From Casimicrobiaceae bacterium (GTDB taxonomy: Bacteria > Pseudomonadota > Gammaproteobacteria > Burkholderiales > Casimicrobiaceae), in NCBI GenBank assembly GCA_026646885.1, contig JAPKHK010000012.1, positions 58,556-122,555 of the forward strand: DNA of 64,000 bases, written 5' to 3'. The notes below the pieces were generated by a model, which had not been told where the DNA came from, did no database searches, and worked only from the letters and a program-made list of their open reading frames with translations. Below, piece by piece: positions 12,277-22,001 of this stretch. Within the stretch, counting starts at the first letter, position 1, and every line of letters begins with the position of its first letter. The position numbers and the translations under genes were made by a program.

Positions 12277-12435
12277 CGGGCCTTGTTTGCCCCGTTCACG
12301 ACCGGGCCTTATCCCCCATTTGGAAAGCCCATATACTCCCAATGGGCTGTTGCCCTTGGGGGGGTGCACTCGGTAGCCTTTTTATTTGAATAGGACTGGT
12401 TTTCGAGCGCAGCAGGCTGGAGGGGATGGAGAGGG

Positions 12436-13029
12436 ATGTCCGACCAGAATACGAAGGAGCAAGGCGCGCGCCGCAGTGTGCTGCGCTCGAGCCTTTTATG
12501 GGGCATTGCTATCGGCGTCATTCTGTGGGGCGGACTCAACACCGCCATGGAGTGGACCAATCGCTCGGACTTCTGCGTCTCCTGCCACGAGATGACGATT
12601 CCCTACGAGGAATTCAAGAAGACGGTGCATTACAAAAACCGCAGTGGTACGACCGTGCAATGCGCAGACTGCCATGTCGCCAGCAGCAAGACGCCCACGG
12701 ATTACCTCTTCAAATCACTGCAGAAGCTAATGGCAGCGCGCGACGTGCTGGGAAAGATCACTGGCGTCATCGACACTCCGGAGAAATTCGAGGCGCACCG
12801 CCTGACTATGGCCCAGAGGGTCTGGGACCGCATGCTGGCGCGCGATTCGAAGGAGTGCCGTAACTGCCATGACTTCAAGACCATGGATCCGGAAAAGCAG
12901 AAGGATCGCTCGGTGGTGAAGCACGAGGGTGCCATCGAGGACGGTAAGACCTGTATCGAATGCCACAAGGGCATCGTGCACAAACCCGTGCATCAGCAGC
13001 TGAAATCCCAGGCTGCCGCGGGCAAGTAG
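12436..13029 (+). CDS. NapC/NirT-family tetrahaem cytochrome c
   Basis: A membrane-anchored periplasmic cytochrome that usually passes electrons between quinol and periplasmic partners. One N-terminal membrane segment (about residues 18-37) precedes four CXXCH haem sites: C47-H51 (CVSCH), C76-H80 (CADCH), C141-H145 (CRNCH) and C173-H177 (CIECH). The 197-residue length is that of NapC/NirT proteins. It heads a four-gene cluster ending in flavocytochrome c, so it is likely the membrane link for sulfide-derived electrons, or for reverse flow. No nitrate or nitrite reductase gene is nearby, which argues against a NapC role proper. Confidence 0.93.
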   Translation: MSDQNTKEQGARRSVLRSSLLWGIAIGVILWGGLNTAMEWTNRSDFCVSCHEMTIPYEEFKKTVHYKNRSGTTVQCADCHVASSKTPTDYLFKSLQKLMAARDVLGKITGVIDTPEKFEAHRLTMAQRVWDRMLARDSKECRNCHDFKTMDPEKQKDRSVVKHEGAIEDGKTCIECHKGIVHKPVHQQLKSQAAAGK

Positions 13030-13097
13030 GAGAGCTGATGGTGAATCCCGGCCGATCGGCGGGGACGCTTGGCAAGTATCCATTCAGGAGCGAGTCG

Positions 13098-14009
13098 ATG
13101 AAGCGGTTGGTGGTGGCGATGGTGGCGGGTGTCGCGGGCGCCGCGTGCAGCGGGGCGTGGGGTGCAACACCGGACTGGAGCAAAGTGCCGGTGCGCAAGA
13201 TCAAGGTCTTCTATCCGGGGCAAGCCAGTCTGGAGTGGGTGCTCAGCAAAGCGGACCATTCCGCGGTTCCGGATATCCTCGAAAAGAAGCGAGCTTGCGC
13301 CCGCTGCCATGAAGGAGATGCCAATGAAATCGGCGAAAAGATCGTTACCGCGCAACCCGTGGGCAGCTCCAAGAGCGTGCTTGAACCGAAGCCGATTCCT
13401 GGCAAGGTGGGGTGGCTGACGGTCTCTTTCCAGGCAGCGCATGACGGAGAGAGCGCTTACTTCAGATTCGAATGGGTGCCGCCCAAGCTGGGCGAGAGCA
13501 AAATGGACAAGAAAAACGAAGTGAAGCTGACAATGCTCTTCGACGGCGGGGGAACCGTGGACGGCGCCGAACTCAACGGCTGCTGGGCCACATGCCACGA
13601 TGATTTGCGCACCATGAAGACCGCCAAAGACGACAAGCGAACGAAGTACGTCAAGGGCGCTGATGTGGGCGCCGGCAAGTTCTATGATCTGCTTCAATTT
13701 CGCAGTGGCGAGAAGAAGCTCTTCGACGGTCACGTTGGCAAGGAGCGCGTCGTCGAGGGTGGCAAGGGCCTGCTCAAGGCGGACGGGACGAAGGACGGCA
13801 ATAAGTGGGTGGTGACCTTTGCGCGCAAGCTCAATGCCGCCGGGGCGGGCGACCATGCCATCGTGCCAGGAAAGACCTACAACTTCGGCTTTGCCTTGCA
13901 CGAAGATCATACCGAGGCGCGCTACCACTATGTGTCTCTCGGGTATCAATTCGGACTGGACAAGGCGGTCGAAGGAGTCAAGAATTACTACAACCTTGTG
14001 AAGCAGTGA
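13098..14009 (+). CDS. Periplasmic haem-binding protein, ethylbenzene-dehydrogenase-related (EB_dh-like)
   Basis: About 303 residues starting at the ATG with AGGAG at 13086-13090; the first 23 residues look like a Sec signal peptide ending near GAWGA. A c-type haem site CARCH lies at 67-71. A CX3CH variant (CWATCH, 162-167) sits in GCWATCHDDL, a motif I associate with EB_dh-type cytochromes. The remainder is strand-rich (KVGWLTVSFQ, AYFRFEW, KWVVTFARKL, YNFGFALHED), as expected for the haem-binding beta-sandwich of ethylbenzene dehydrogenase gamma/DMSO reductase-like subunits. It lies between the tetrahaem cytochrome and fccA. Exact redox partner unknown. Confidence 0.78.
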   Translation: MKRLVVAMVAGVAGAACSGAWGATPDWSKVPVRKIKVFYPGQASLEWVLSKADHSAVPDILEKKRACARCHEGDANEIGEKIVTAQPVGSSKSVLEPKPIPGKVGWLTVSFQAAHDGESAYFRFEWVPPKLGESKMDKKNEVKLTMLFDGGGTVDGAELNGCWATCHDDLRTMKTAKDDKRTKYVKGADVGAGKFYDLLQFRSGEKKLFDGHVGKERVVEGGKGLLKADGTKDGNKWVVTFARKLNAAGAGDHAIVPGKTYNFGFALHEDHTEARYHYVSLGYQFGLDKAVEGVKNYYNLVKQ

Positions 14010-14038
14010 TCGGTGTTGAACCACAAAGGAGGGCAACG

Positions 14039-14620
14039 ATGGACACTATGAAGTGGAAAACCTGGGCGCTTGGCGCGAGCGCTTTGCTGATCGCGGCCTC
14101 GGCCGTGGCGGCGGCGCCCAACGCGGCAATGATCTCCAATGCCTGTGCCGGCTGCCATGGCACCAATGGCGGCAGCGCTGGGCCAAGCATGCCCAGTTTG
14201 GCGAGCCAATCCAAGGCGGCGATCGTCGATGCGATGAAGAAATTCAAGAGCGGCGCGCGGCCCGCCACGGTGATGGGACGGCTCGCCAAAGGCTACAGCG
14301 ATGCGGACTTCGAGGCGATGGGGGAGTTCTTCTCCAAGCAGAAGTTTCACGCCACGGCGCAGGCGACCGACCCGGCCAAAGTGAAGCGGGGCGCAGAGTT
14401 GCAGGACGCCAACTGCGGGCGCTGCCACCTCGATGAAGGCAAGGAAGGCAAGGACGACACCCCGGTCATGGCCAGCCAATGGTTGCCCTACCTCACCATT
14501 CAGATGGACATGTATCTCGCGGGTACGCGCAAGATGCCAGAAAAGATGGCCGAGAAAGTGAAACCGCTGTCCAAGGCCGATCTGGACGCCCTGCTGCACT
14601 TCTACGCGGCGCAGAAATAG
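14039..14620 (+). CDS. fccA: Dihaem cytochrome c subunit of flavocytochrome c sulfide dehydrogenase
   Basis: A 193-residue periplasmic protein with an AAG-type Sec signal (cleavage near AVAAAP). Two class I cytochrome domains carry CAGCH (36-40) and CGRCH (126-130), each followed by methionine-containing loops, as in cytochrome c4/FccA. A strong Shine-Dalgarno (AAAGGAGGG) precedes the ATG at 14039. It lies 15 bases before fccB, the usual partner that oxidises sulfide and gives electrons to these haems. Confidence 0.9.
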   Translation: MDTMKWKTWALGASALLIAASAVAAAPNAAMISNACAGCHGTNGGSAGPSMPSLASQSKAAIVDAMKKFKSGARPATVMGRLAKGYSDADFEAMGEFFSKQKFHATAQATDPAKVKRGAELQDANCGRCHLDEGKEGKDDTPVMASQWLPYLTIQMDMYLAGTRKMPEKMAEKVKPLSKADLDALLHFYAAQK

Positions 14621-14635
14621 TCAGGAGGAAACCCC

Positions 14636-15901
14636 ATGAAACTCGAACGCAGAAACTTCCTGAAGCTCTTCGGTGCCGGTGCCGGCGCGGCCACGCTCGG
14701 TTTGGCGGGTTGTGCCACGAGTCCCACCGGGGCCTCGAAGAAAGTGGTGGTGGTGGGTGGTGGCTACGGCGGCACGATCGCCGCCAAGTACATCAAGATG
14801 ATGGATCCCTCGATCGAAGTCACGCTGATCGAGCGCAACGACCACTTCATTTCCTGCCCTTTCTCCAACCTCTACCTTGGCGGCGTGCTGCCTGATCTGT
14901 CGTCTCTGACCATTCGCTACGATCGCTTGGCGAAGAATCATGGCATCAACGTGGTGCAGGCGGAGGTTTCCGCCATCGACGCCGCCAACCATACCGTGAG
15001 CACCAGCAAGGGCGTGTTTCCCTACCATCGTCTGGTGATCTCCCCGGGCATTGACTTCATGACCGAGCAGATCAAGGGCTACGACGAGAGCGTCATGCCG
15101 CACGCCTGGAAAGCCGGGCCACAAACGCTGCTTCTCAAAAAGCAGCTCGAAGCCCTCAAGCCCGGCGCCAACGTGCTGCTGTCCATCCCCAGCGTGGCCT
15201 TCCGGTGCCCGCCCGGACCTTATGAGCGCACCAGTATGATCGCCATGTTCCTGAAGCAGCACAAGCCAGGCTCGAAGATCATCGTGCTCGATGCCAATGC
15301 CGATATCGTTTCCAAGAAAGGGCTGTTCCTCAAGGGCTGGAAGAAACACTACGAAGGAATCATCGAGTACCGGCCCGCCAAGAAGGTCACTGAAGTGGAC
15401 AACAAAGGCATGGCGGTTCTGGTCGAAGGCCTCGAAGAGGTAAAGGGCGGTGTGATCAACGTCATTCCGCCTCAGAAAGCCGGCGCGATCGCTCACGCTG
15501 CGGGCCTGGTGGGCCCGGACAAGAAGTGGTGCCCGGTCAATCCCGACACCTTCGAGTCCAAGCTCAAGAAGGACATTCATGTGATCGGCGACGCCTGCGT
15601 CGCTGGAGCCATGCCCAAGTCGGGCTATTCGGCCAACTCTCAGGCCAAGGGCTGCGCCATGAACGTCGTGGCCGCTCTCGCTGGGCGCGAGGCAATCGAC
15701 TTGTCGGCGATCAACACCTGCTATAGCTTCCTTTCCGCCAAAGAAGCGGTGAGTGTCACCGGTGTGTACCGCGTAAACAAGGAAAAAGGGGCAATCGAGG
15801 CAGTGCCAGGCAGCGTGGCGGTCTCGCCGGACTTGTCCGAAGTGGAGGCGATCTACGCCCAGAGCTGGGTCAAGAATATCCTGACGGAAATGTCGAGCTG
15901 A
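14636..15901 (+). CDS. fccB: Flavoprotein subunit of flavocytochrome c sulfide dehydrogenase
   Basis: Oxidises sulfide with FAD. A twin-arginine signal is present (ERRNFLKLFG), followed by a cysteine in a lipobox-like LAGC, so export folded through Tat is expected. The dinucleotide fold starts with VVVVGGGYGG (about 37-46). Cys74 in FISCPFSNLYLGG corresponds to the cysteine that binds FAD covalently in FccB. FRCPPGPYER and KGCAMN provide the redox-active cysteine pair. The C-terminal domain matches the FCSD flavin-binding region. The 421-residue length is standard. A terminator follows within 30 bases. Confidence 0.93.
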   Translation: MKLERRNFLKLFGAGAGAATLGLAGCATSPTGASKKVVVVGGGYGGTIAAKYIKMMDPSIEVTLIERNDHFISCPFSNLYLGGVLPDLSSLTIRYDRLAKNHGINVVQAEVSAIDAANHTVSTSKGVFPYHRLVISPGIDFMTEQIKGYDESVMPHAWKAGPQTLLLKKQLEALKPGANVLLSIPSVAFRCPPGPYERTSMIAMFLKQHKPGSKIIVLDANADIVSKKGLFLKGWKKHYEGIIEYRPAKKVTEVDNKGMAVLVEGLEEVKGGVINVIPPQKAGAIAHAAGLVGPDKKWCPVNPDTFESKLKKDIHVIGDACVAGAMPKSGYSANSQAKGCAMNVVAALAGREAIDLSAINTCYSFLSAKEAVSVTGVYRVNKEKGAIEAVPGSVAVSPDLSEVEAIYAQSWVKNILTEMSS

Positions 15902-15928
15902 TAGCCGGCGGTCTTCTCCTCTACCCAA

Positions 15929-15952
15929 CCCCGCTGCGGCGGGGTTTTTTTT
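15929..15952 (+). terminator. Rho-independent terminator of the fcc cluster
   Basis: Stem CCCCGC/GCGGGG with loop TGCG, followed by eight T. It begins 28 bases after the fccB stop. Confidence 0.92.
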
Positions 15953-16057
15953 GGGGGAGTGCCCAAGCGGCGCGACTGTCGCAACGAGCCAGGGGGGTGG
16001 TCCGCTTGCCGGCAGGACGGGTATCATCCCCGAGCTCTACAGGACGAGGATGAAAAA

Positions 16058-16537
16058 ATGGATTTCCACACTGCGGATTTGTGCGACCAATTCGGCGAGA
16101 AGCTCGCCGTGGTTTCTCCCATGTTTCGCCACTTCGGCGGCCTGCGGCATTTTGCCGGGGCCATCGTTACCTTGAAGTGTTTCGAAGACAACTCCTTGGT
16201 GCGGGAGATCTTCTCGGAACCAGGGGCAGGCAAGGTGCTGATCATCGATGGTGGGGGCAGCTTTCGCTGCGCGTTGGTGGGCGATCAACTGGCTGCTCTG
16301 GCGGTAGAGAACGGATGGGCTGGGGCAGTGGTGTTTGGTTGCATCCGCGACAGCGAGGCGATACGGGAAATGCCGCTAGGTCTAATGGCCCTGGCGACTC
16401 ACCCGCAGAAGAGCGTCAAGCGGGGTGTCGGTGATCGCGGCCTGGCCCTCGCATTCGGCGGCGTGAGCTTTCGGCCGGGTGAATTCGTCTACGCCGATGA
16501 AGATGGCCTGATCGTCGCGCCTGCCGCATTGCTTTGA
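16058..16537 (+). CDS. RraA-family protein (RNase E inhibitor RraA or HMG/oxaloacetate aldolase)
   Basis: A 159-residue protein of the RraA fold. The GGGSFRCALVGDQLA segment and GCIRDSEAI (with the conserved Arg-Asp pair used for metal-dependent aldolase/decarboxylase activity) are typical. The ATG at 16058 follows a purine-rich AGGACGAGGA; the frame stays open upstream, but without family-like residues. RraA proteins of this length either inhibit RNase E or act as 4-hydroxy-4-methyl-2-oxoglutarate aldolase/oxaloacetate decarboxylase; the sequence cannot separate these roles. Confidence 0.9.
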   Translation: MDFHTADLCDQFGEKLAVVSPMFRHFGGLRHFAGAIVTLKCFEDNSLVREIFSEPGAGKVLIIDGGGSFRCALVGDQLAALAVENGWAGAVVFGCIRDSEAIREMPLGLMALATHPQKSVKRGVGDRGLALAFGGVSFRPGEFVYADEDGLIVAPAALL

Positions 16538-16708
16538 TTTCGCCGGTTCTGGCGCCTGCGGTTCGCAGGGACTTCACCCGTGAGGCGGGGTCATTGATGC
16601 TGCGCACCAAAGAATAACCGCTTTTTACTCCAGTTTTTTCCATCTCGTGGAAATACATCTTAATGTGATGATTTTGCGCGATTATTGTTATGGTGCAATG
16701 CGGAAAAA

Positions 16709-16740
16709 TTGCTGCAACGTGTCTTGAACTTTGCTATATT
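16709..16740 (+). promoter_or_regulatory. Candidate promoter of aceA
   Basis: TTGCTG (16709-16714) and a TATATT-like -10 (16735-16740) lie in an AT-rich stretch; the spacing is 18-20 bases depending on the hexamer register. It is the only promoter-like stretch I see in the 450-base gap before aceA. Transcription would start near 16747 and leave a leader of about 240 bases. Confidence 0.4.
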
Positions 16741-16744
16741 CCTA

Positions 16745-16988
16745 CTGCCACGCACCGGCTGCGGGAAATCCCCGAAACCGATGTGAAACGGTGCAGCAAC
16801 CTTCTGCGCTTTTCCCTGCCCGTCGGGCATTGCGGTTCCCGAGGCACGTGGCGCGAGTTGAAGGCCGAGTCGGCTGGGTACTCGCGGCTAGTTCGATGCG
16901 AACCTACTCCGTAGCGTCGGCGGCACGCCAAGGAGACCGAAACGCAAGGCGTTTTCGGTAGAGTTTTTTCGTCAATTTAGGAACCACC
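16745..16988 (+). promoter_or_regulatory. Long structured 5' leader of aceA (candidate cis-regulatory RNA)
   Basis: The 450-base gap between the RraA-like gene and aceA has no gene but many short inverted repeats on the plus strand. GCACCG (16752-16757) pairs with CGGTGC (16789-16794) around a CGGG-AAATC-CCCG hairpin. TGCCC-GTC-GGGCA, GTTCG-ATG-CGAAC and CTAC-TCC-GTAG follow. The last element is a terminator-like stem with a U tract 20 bases before the aceA start codon. The first CCGAAA (16772-16777) repeats the 5' arm of that stem and could compete for its 3' arm. I cannot match it to a known riboswitch class, so the ligand or trigger is unknown. Confidence 0.5.
16936..16969 (+). terminator. 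Terminator-like attenuator stem in the aceA leader
   Basis: ACCGAAACGC (16936-16945) pairs with GCGTTTTCGGT (16949-16959) in a 10-bp stem with one bulged T and an AAG loop. Six T follow at 16964-16969, just 19 bases before the aceA ATG. Its position inside the leader suggests conditional termination. Confidence 0.65.
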
Positions 16989-18287
<1,299 letters not shown>

Positions 18288-18309
18288 TTTTCGATTACTC
18301 CTCTGAAGT

Positions 18310-18361
18310 GCCGCGGTTGGCGCGTTCCAGTTCCTTGGACGCCCGCCGCGGCGATTTTTTT
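18310..18361 (+). terminator. Rho-independent terminator after aceA
   Basis: GCCGCGG (18310-18316) pairs with CCGCGGC (18346-18352), and further pairing inside extends the stem. A run of seven T follows. It sits directly in front of thpR, whose Shine-Dalgarno overlaps the T tract end. Confidence 0.85.
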
Positions 18362-18377
18362 GGAGCGGTTTCGTGTG

Positions 18378-18905
18378 ATGGCAGCCGGACAGCGTTTGTT
18401 CTTTGCCTTGTGGCCAGATCCGGCGGTGCGCTCGGATCTCGACCAGCTGGCCCAAGCCGCGGCGGCGCGTGCCGCTGCAAAGCCAACGAGAGTCGAGAGC
18501 TTGCACCTGACTGTACTCTTTCTCGGCGAGTGCACCGCGCCGCAAACCGAAGCACTCTTCGGCGCGGTGGCCGAAAGCGCGGTCAGCGCATTCGATTTGT
18601 CCCTCGATCGCTTGGGCTGCTGGACTGGCAATGGCATCGTTTGGCTGGCGCCTCGCCAGCCGCCGCAAGCACTGCTTGCCTTGCAGCGGCGCCTGCGGCG
18701 CGTTGCCCGAGCGGCAGATTGCCGTCTCGATCGTCGCCCCTTTGCCCCTCACCTCACGCTGGCACGCAAAGCCCAACGCCCTTTCCCCGAGGAAAACTGC
18801 CCGCCCTTGGTGTGGCGGGTTCAGCGCTTCGCTCTCGTCGAATCGGTGCTCGGCCCCGCCGGTGCGGCCTATCGCGAGTTGGCTGGCTGGCCGCTTACTT
18901 GCTGA
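18378..18905 (+). CDS. thpR: RNA 2',3'-cyclic phosphodiesterase (2H phosphoesterase)
   Basis: About 175 residues. Two HxTx motifs mark the 2H family: HLTV in SLHLTVLFLGE and HLTL in APHLTLARK. The N-terminal RLFFALWPD is also typical of ThpR/LigT proteins, which open 2',3'-cyclic phosphate ends of tRNA halves. An in-frame TTG lies at 18360, but ATG 18378 gives the normal N-terminus. Its stop overlaps the end of the convergent sulfurtransferase gene by 11 bases. Confidence 0.93.
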   Translation: MAAGQRLFFALWPDPAVRSDLDQLAQAAAARAAAKPTRVESLHLTVLFLGECTAPQTEALFGAVAESAVSAFDLSLDRLGCWTGNGIVWLAPRQPPQALLALQRRLRRVARAADCRLDRRPFAPHLTLARKAQRPFPEENCPPLVWRVQRFALVESVLGPAGAAYRELAGWPLTC

Positions 18906-19731
18906 TTGGACGTGACGGGTCGGTGATCCATTCGCTCCACGAGCCCGGATAGAGCCGCGCCCCGGTGAGGCCGGCGACTTCCATGGCCAGGAGGTTGTGG
19001 CAAGCCGTCACCCCTGAGCCGCAGGAATGCACCACCCGTTCCGGGCTACGTCCGGCCAGCAAGTGGGTGAACTCGGCGCGCAGCACCGCAGCCGGCTTGA
19101 AACGCCCGTCTTCGCCGAGATTGAGCATGAAATGGCGGTTGATGGCGCCAGGGATATGGCCAGCAACCGGATCAAGGGTTTCGTTTTCGCCGCGAAAGCG
19201 GTCGGCCGCCCGCGCGTCGATGTGACAACACTGCCTATCGTCAAGGTGCGCCAGCACGTATGCCGCGTCGACGCTTGCCTCTCCTGGTTGGGCACGCAAG
19301 TTTCCGGGACGATCCTCCGGCACGATCGGAGTCAGCGGCAATTCGGCTTCCACCCATGCGCTCATGCCACCATCGAGTACTGCCACGCGGCGGTGTCCGA
19401 GCCAGCGCAGCAACCACCAGGCGCGTGCGGCCATGGCACCACTGTCCTGGTCGTAGGCCACCACTTGGCTGTCGCGGCTGATGCCCGCCGCCGCGAAGCG
19501 CGCAGCCATCGTTTCCCGATCGGGCAAGGGGTGACGCCCGTTCCCGCCATTCTTGGGGCCAGAGAGGTCTCGGTCGAGATGAAAAAACCGCGCGCCGGGC
19601 AGATGGCTGCGCGCATAGGCGCGCTCGCCCATGCCGAGGTCCCCAAGGTTGTGCCGACAATCGAGAATGGTGAGCTCCTCGTGTTCCATAAGCGGCAGTA
19701 GCTCGTCGGGCGAAATCAGGGTAGTGAACAT
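18895..19731 (-). CDS. Sulfurtransferase, two rhodanese domains (3-mercaptopyruvate type)
   Basis: About 278 residues with an inactive N-terminal and a catalytic C-terminal rhodanese domain. The active cysteine is in CGSGVTA, the loop found in 3-mercaptopyruvate sulfurtransferase (SseA); thiosulfate rhodaneses usually have CRKGVTA. The N-terminal domain holds the usual LDCRHNLGD and YDQDSG motifs. The ATG at 19731 was chosen because upstream residues in this frame lie inside the neighbouring transporter gene. It may take part in sulfur handling with the fcc genes, but that is inference. Confidence 0.92.
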   Translation of the reverse strand: MFTTLISPDELLPLMEHEELTILDCRHNLGDLGMGERAYARSHLPGARFFHLDRDLSGPKNGGNGRHPLPDRETMAARFAAAGISRDSQVVAYDQDSGAMAARAWWLLRWLGHRRVAVLDGGMSAWVEAELPLTPIVPEDRPGNLRAQPGEASVDAAYVLAHLDDRQCCHIDARAADRFRGENETLDPVAGHIPGAINRHFMLNLGEDGRFKPAAVLRAEFTHLLAGRSPERVVHSCGSGVTACHNLLAMEVAGLTGARLYPGSWSEWITDPSRPISK

Positions 19732-19759
19732 CACGGTTGGTCCATGTTCAGTCGTGGGT

Positions 19760-20629
19760 TTAGTCGCTGGTCTGGGCAACTCGGGCATCGGGGCGGGCAG
19801 GTACCGCGACCACGGCGAGGATGCCCCCCCCGGTAATACAGGCCATGGCGAACCAGCCCGAAAGGGGGAGTACCTCTTGCCAAAGGATGATACCCAAAAT
19901 ACTGGCGAAGACTACCGTGCCGTAGGAGAGTGCGGCGGTCACCACCGGAGAGCCCTTGCCGTAGGCGCGCGTAACCGCGAGCTGGCCGAAAGTGCCGGCG
20001 AGGCCCATACCGAGGATGATCCAGACGTTGTGCCAAGTCGGCGGGTGCCATTCGGCACTGAGCATCCACACCGCGGCGCCGAGTGTGGCGTACAGGCCGA
20101 AATAGAGCACGACTCGGGTTTCCGGTTCGTGCGCGCGGACGAGCTGGCGGACGTTGTAATAGGCCAGCGCGGCCATGAGGCCGGAGGCGAGACCCATGGC
20201 GCTCCCCAGCATTTCCTCCGGCCGCAGCGCCGGGCGCAGCAGCAACACCGTGCCGCCGAAGCCAAGCGCGAGCGCCACCAGGAGGAGTGGCCGCGGCCGC
20301 TCTTTGAGCAACACCACGGTGAGGAGGGTCAGAAAGAGCGGCGACGTGTAGTTGAGGGTCATCGCGGTCGCGAGCGGTAGAAGCGCGATTGCCTGAAAGA
20401 AGAGCAACAGGGAAACGAAACCGGTGAGCCCGCGCTTGAAGTGCATCCAAGGTTTGGCACTGCGCCAAGGGATGTTCGACCAGCGCAGCATGAGGAGGGC
20501 GACGAACAGGGTAATCAGGGAACGGTAGAAGACCAGCTCCGCGGTCGTGAAATAGGCTGCCCCGAGTTTGACGAACACGCCCATGAGAGCGAAAAAGAAA
20601 CCAGAGACGAGAATCCACAGGCTGTGCAC
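19760..20629 (-). CDS. EamA/DMT-superfamily transporter
   Basis: A 289-residue inner-membrane protein with ten hydrophobic segments and two EamA repeats. It includes ALMGVFVKLGAAYFTTAELVFYR-type motifs near the N-terminus and TFGQLAVTRAYGKGSPVV in the second repeat, as in RhaT/YdcZ-like exporters. The start appears to be a GTG. It runs in the same direction as the sulfurtransferase gene 28 bases downstream and may be co-transcribed. Substrate not predictable. Confidence 0.9.
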   Translation of the reverse strand: MHSLWILVSGFFFALMGVFVKLGAAYFTTAELVFYRSLITLFVALLMLRWSNIPWRSAKPWMHFKRGLTGFVSLLLFFQAIALLPLATAMTLNYTSPLFLTLLTVVLLKERPRPLLLVALALGFGGTVLLLRPALRPEEMLGSAMGLASGLMAALAYYNVRQLVRAHEPETRVVLYFGLYATLGAAVWMLSAEWHPPTWHNVWIILGMGLAGTFGQLAVTRAYGKGSPVVTAALSYGTVVFASILGIILWQEVLPLSGWFAMACITGGGILAVVAVPARPDARVAQTSD

Positions 20630-20715
20630 GAGCGATCAGCCGCCACGCCCGCAGCGCGGCCGTTTCACCAATAGCTTGCACGCATGCTGCCCACCGCGGC
20701 CGATGGCGGGGCCGC

Positions 20716-21867
20716 TCATGGAGAACTGCTTGCGCCTGGCGCGGTTTGCGCCTCGCCCTTGCGATGGTGATGCGTCATCACCTCGCGCCGCAGGAATTCA
20801 TGGAAGTGGCGCATACCGTCCTCCATGGGCGACTGATATGGGCCGACCTCGCTGCGCCCGGCCTTCAGTAGAGACAGTCGGCCAGCATCCATGCGTTCGG
20901 CGATCTCGTCATCTTCGATGGCGGTTTCCATATACGCAGCCTGTTCCGCATCGATGAAATCGCGATGGCCTTGGGCGATCTCCTGGGGATAATAGAACTC
21001 GACCACATTGGTGGTGTGATGGATTCCTTGCGGGTGCAAAGTGCTGATGATCAGGACGTGCGGATACCACTCGATCATGAGGTTAGGGTAATACGTCATC
21101 CATACGGCCCCGCGCTGGGGCAGCGTCTCGCCATAGACCTTCCGCACGGCCTCGTGCCAGCGCTCGTACACGGGGCTGCCGGGCCGGTCGAAGCGGTTAC
21201 TCAGCCCTACGGTCTGCAAGGACCACCAGTCCCCGAACTGCCATCGCAGATCCGAGCAAGTTACGAAATGGCCAAGGCCAGGGTGAAAGGGAGCGACATG
21301 ATAATCCTCGAGGTAAACCTCGATGAAGGTCTTCCAGTTGTAGCGGCATTCATGCACGATTGCCCTGTCGAAAGTGTAACCGGAGAAGTCCAGTACCTCG
21401 GCCAACTCCAGTTGCGCCAAATCCTTGCCGACTTCGCGTGGCCCCTGGAAGACCAAGCCACGCCAGGTCTGCAGTGGTGTGTTCTGCAAGTTTAGGCAAG
21501 GGTTTTTGGAAAAGTGCGGTGCTCCCAGTTGCTTTCCTTCGAGGTCGTACGTCCAGCGATGGATCGGGCAGGTAATCGTCTTGCGGTTGCCACGCCCCTT
21601 GAGCATGATGGCCTGGCGGTGCCGGCAGACGTTGGAGATCAAGCCGAGGCCGTTGGGTCCCCGCACCAGCGCCTGGGCGCCCCACGATCCCTCGATCGCT
21701 TGGTAGTCGTTGAGGTTTGGCACCATCAGTTCATGCCCGACATAGCCTGGGCCTCCCAGGAAGAGCCGAGCGCGTTCGAGCCGATGAAGATCTTCGTCGA
21801 AGTACCAATCGACGGGCAGCTGCGAATGCGCCGCCCCCAGTTGGGGGGCAGCTGAGATTTGATTCAT
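20716..21867 (-). CDS. Rieske [2Fe-2S] aromatic ring-hydroxylating oxygenase alpha-subunit-like protein
   Basis: About 383 residues. The Rieske cluster ligands are CRH (in NVCRHRQA) and CPIH (in TCPIHRWTYD), 17 residues apart. The C-terminal SRPBCC-type catalytic domain has the iron site region EDYHVAPFHPGLGHF (two His) plus downstream acidic residues. The ATG at 21867 begins a credible N-terminus; upstream residues look untranslated. No reductase or ferredoxin gene is nearby, so it must use remote partners. Related proteins include choline/carnitine monooxygenase-like enzymes; the substrate is unknown. Confidence 0.88.
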   Translation of the reverse strand: MNQISAAPQLGAAHSQLPVDWYFDEDLHRLERARLFLGGPGYVGHELMVPNLNDYQAIEGSWGAQALVRGPNGLGLISNVCRHRQAIMLKGRGNRKTITCPIHRWTYDLEGKQLGAPHFSKNPCLNLQNTPLQTWRGLVFQGPREVGKDLAQLELAEVLDFSGYTFDRAIVHECRYNWKTFIEVYLEDYHVAPFHPGLGHFVTCSDLRWQFGDWWSLQTVGLSNRFDRPGSPVYERWHEAVRKVYGETLPQRGAVWMTYYPNLMIEWYPHVLIISTLHPQGIHHTTNVVEFYYPQEIAQGHRDFIDAEQAAYMETAIEDDEIAERMDAGRLSLLKAGRSEVGPYQSPMEDGMRHFHEFLRREVMTHHHRKGEAQTAPGASSSP

Positions 21868-22001
21868 GGCGTGCCGCATGCGCAAAACAGGGCTAAACTG
21901 CCAGGAATTATCGCCGAGCCTTCGGCGGGGGTAAAGCAAGGCGCGAGGCGGCGCTACGCTTGCCGCACCGATCCGCGGGCGGGTGTCAGATGGGAGGGAG
22001 C

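Noticed and set aside
12436..13029. Nitrate reductase NapC proper
   Set aside because: The fold fits, but no nap or nir genes are present, and the neighbours are sulfide dehydrogenase genes.
14621..16027. A 468-codon open frame antisense to fccB
   Set aside because: fccB carries all family motifs; the antisense translation is His/Val/Asp-rich shadow sequence.
16745..16988. Cobalamin, SAH or glycine riboswitch in front of aceA
   Set aside because: The conserved core sequences of these classes are not present.
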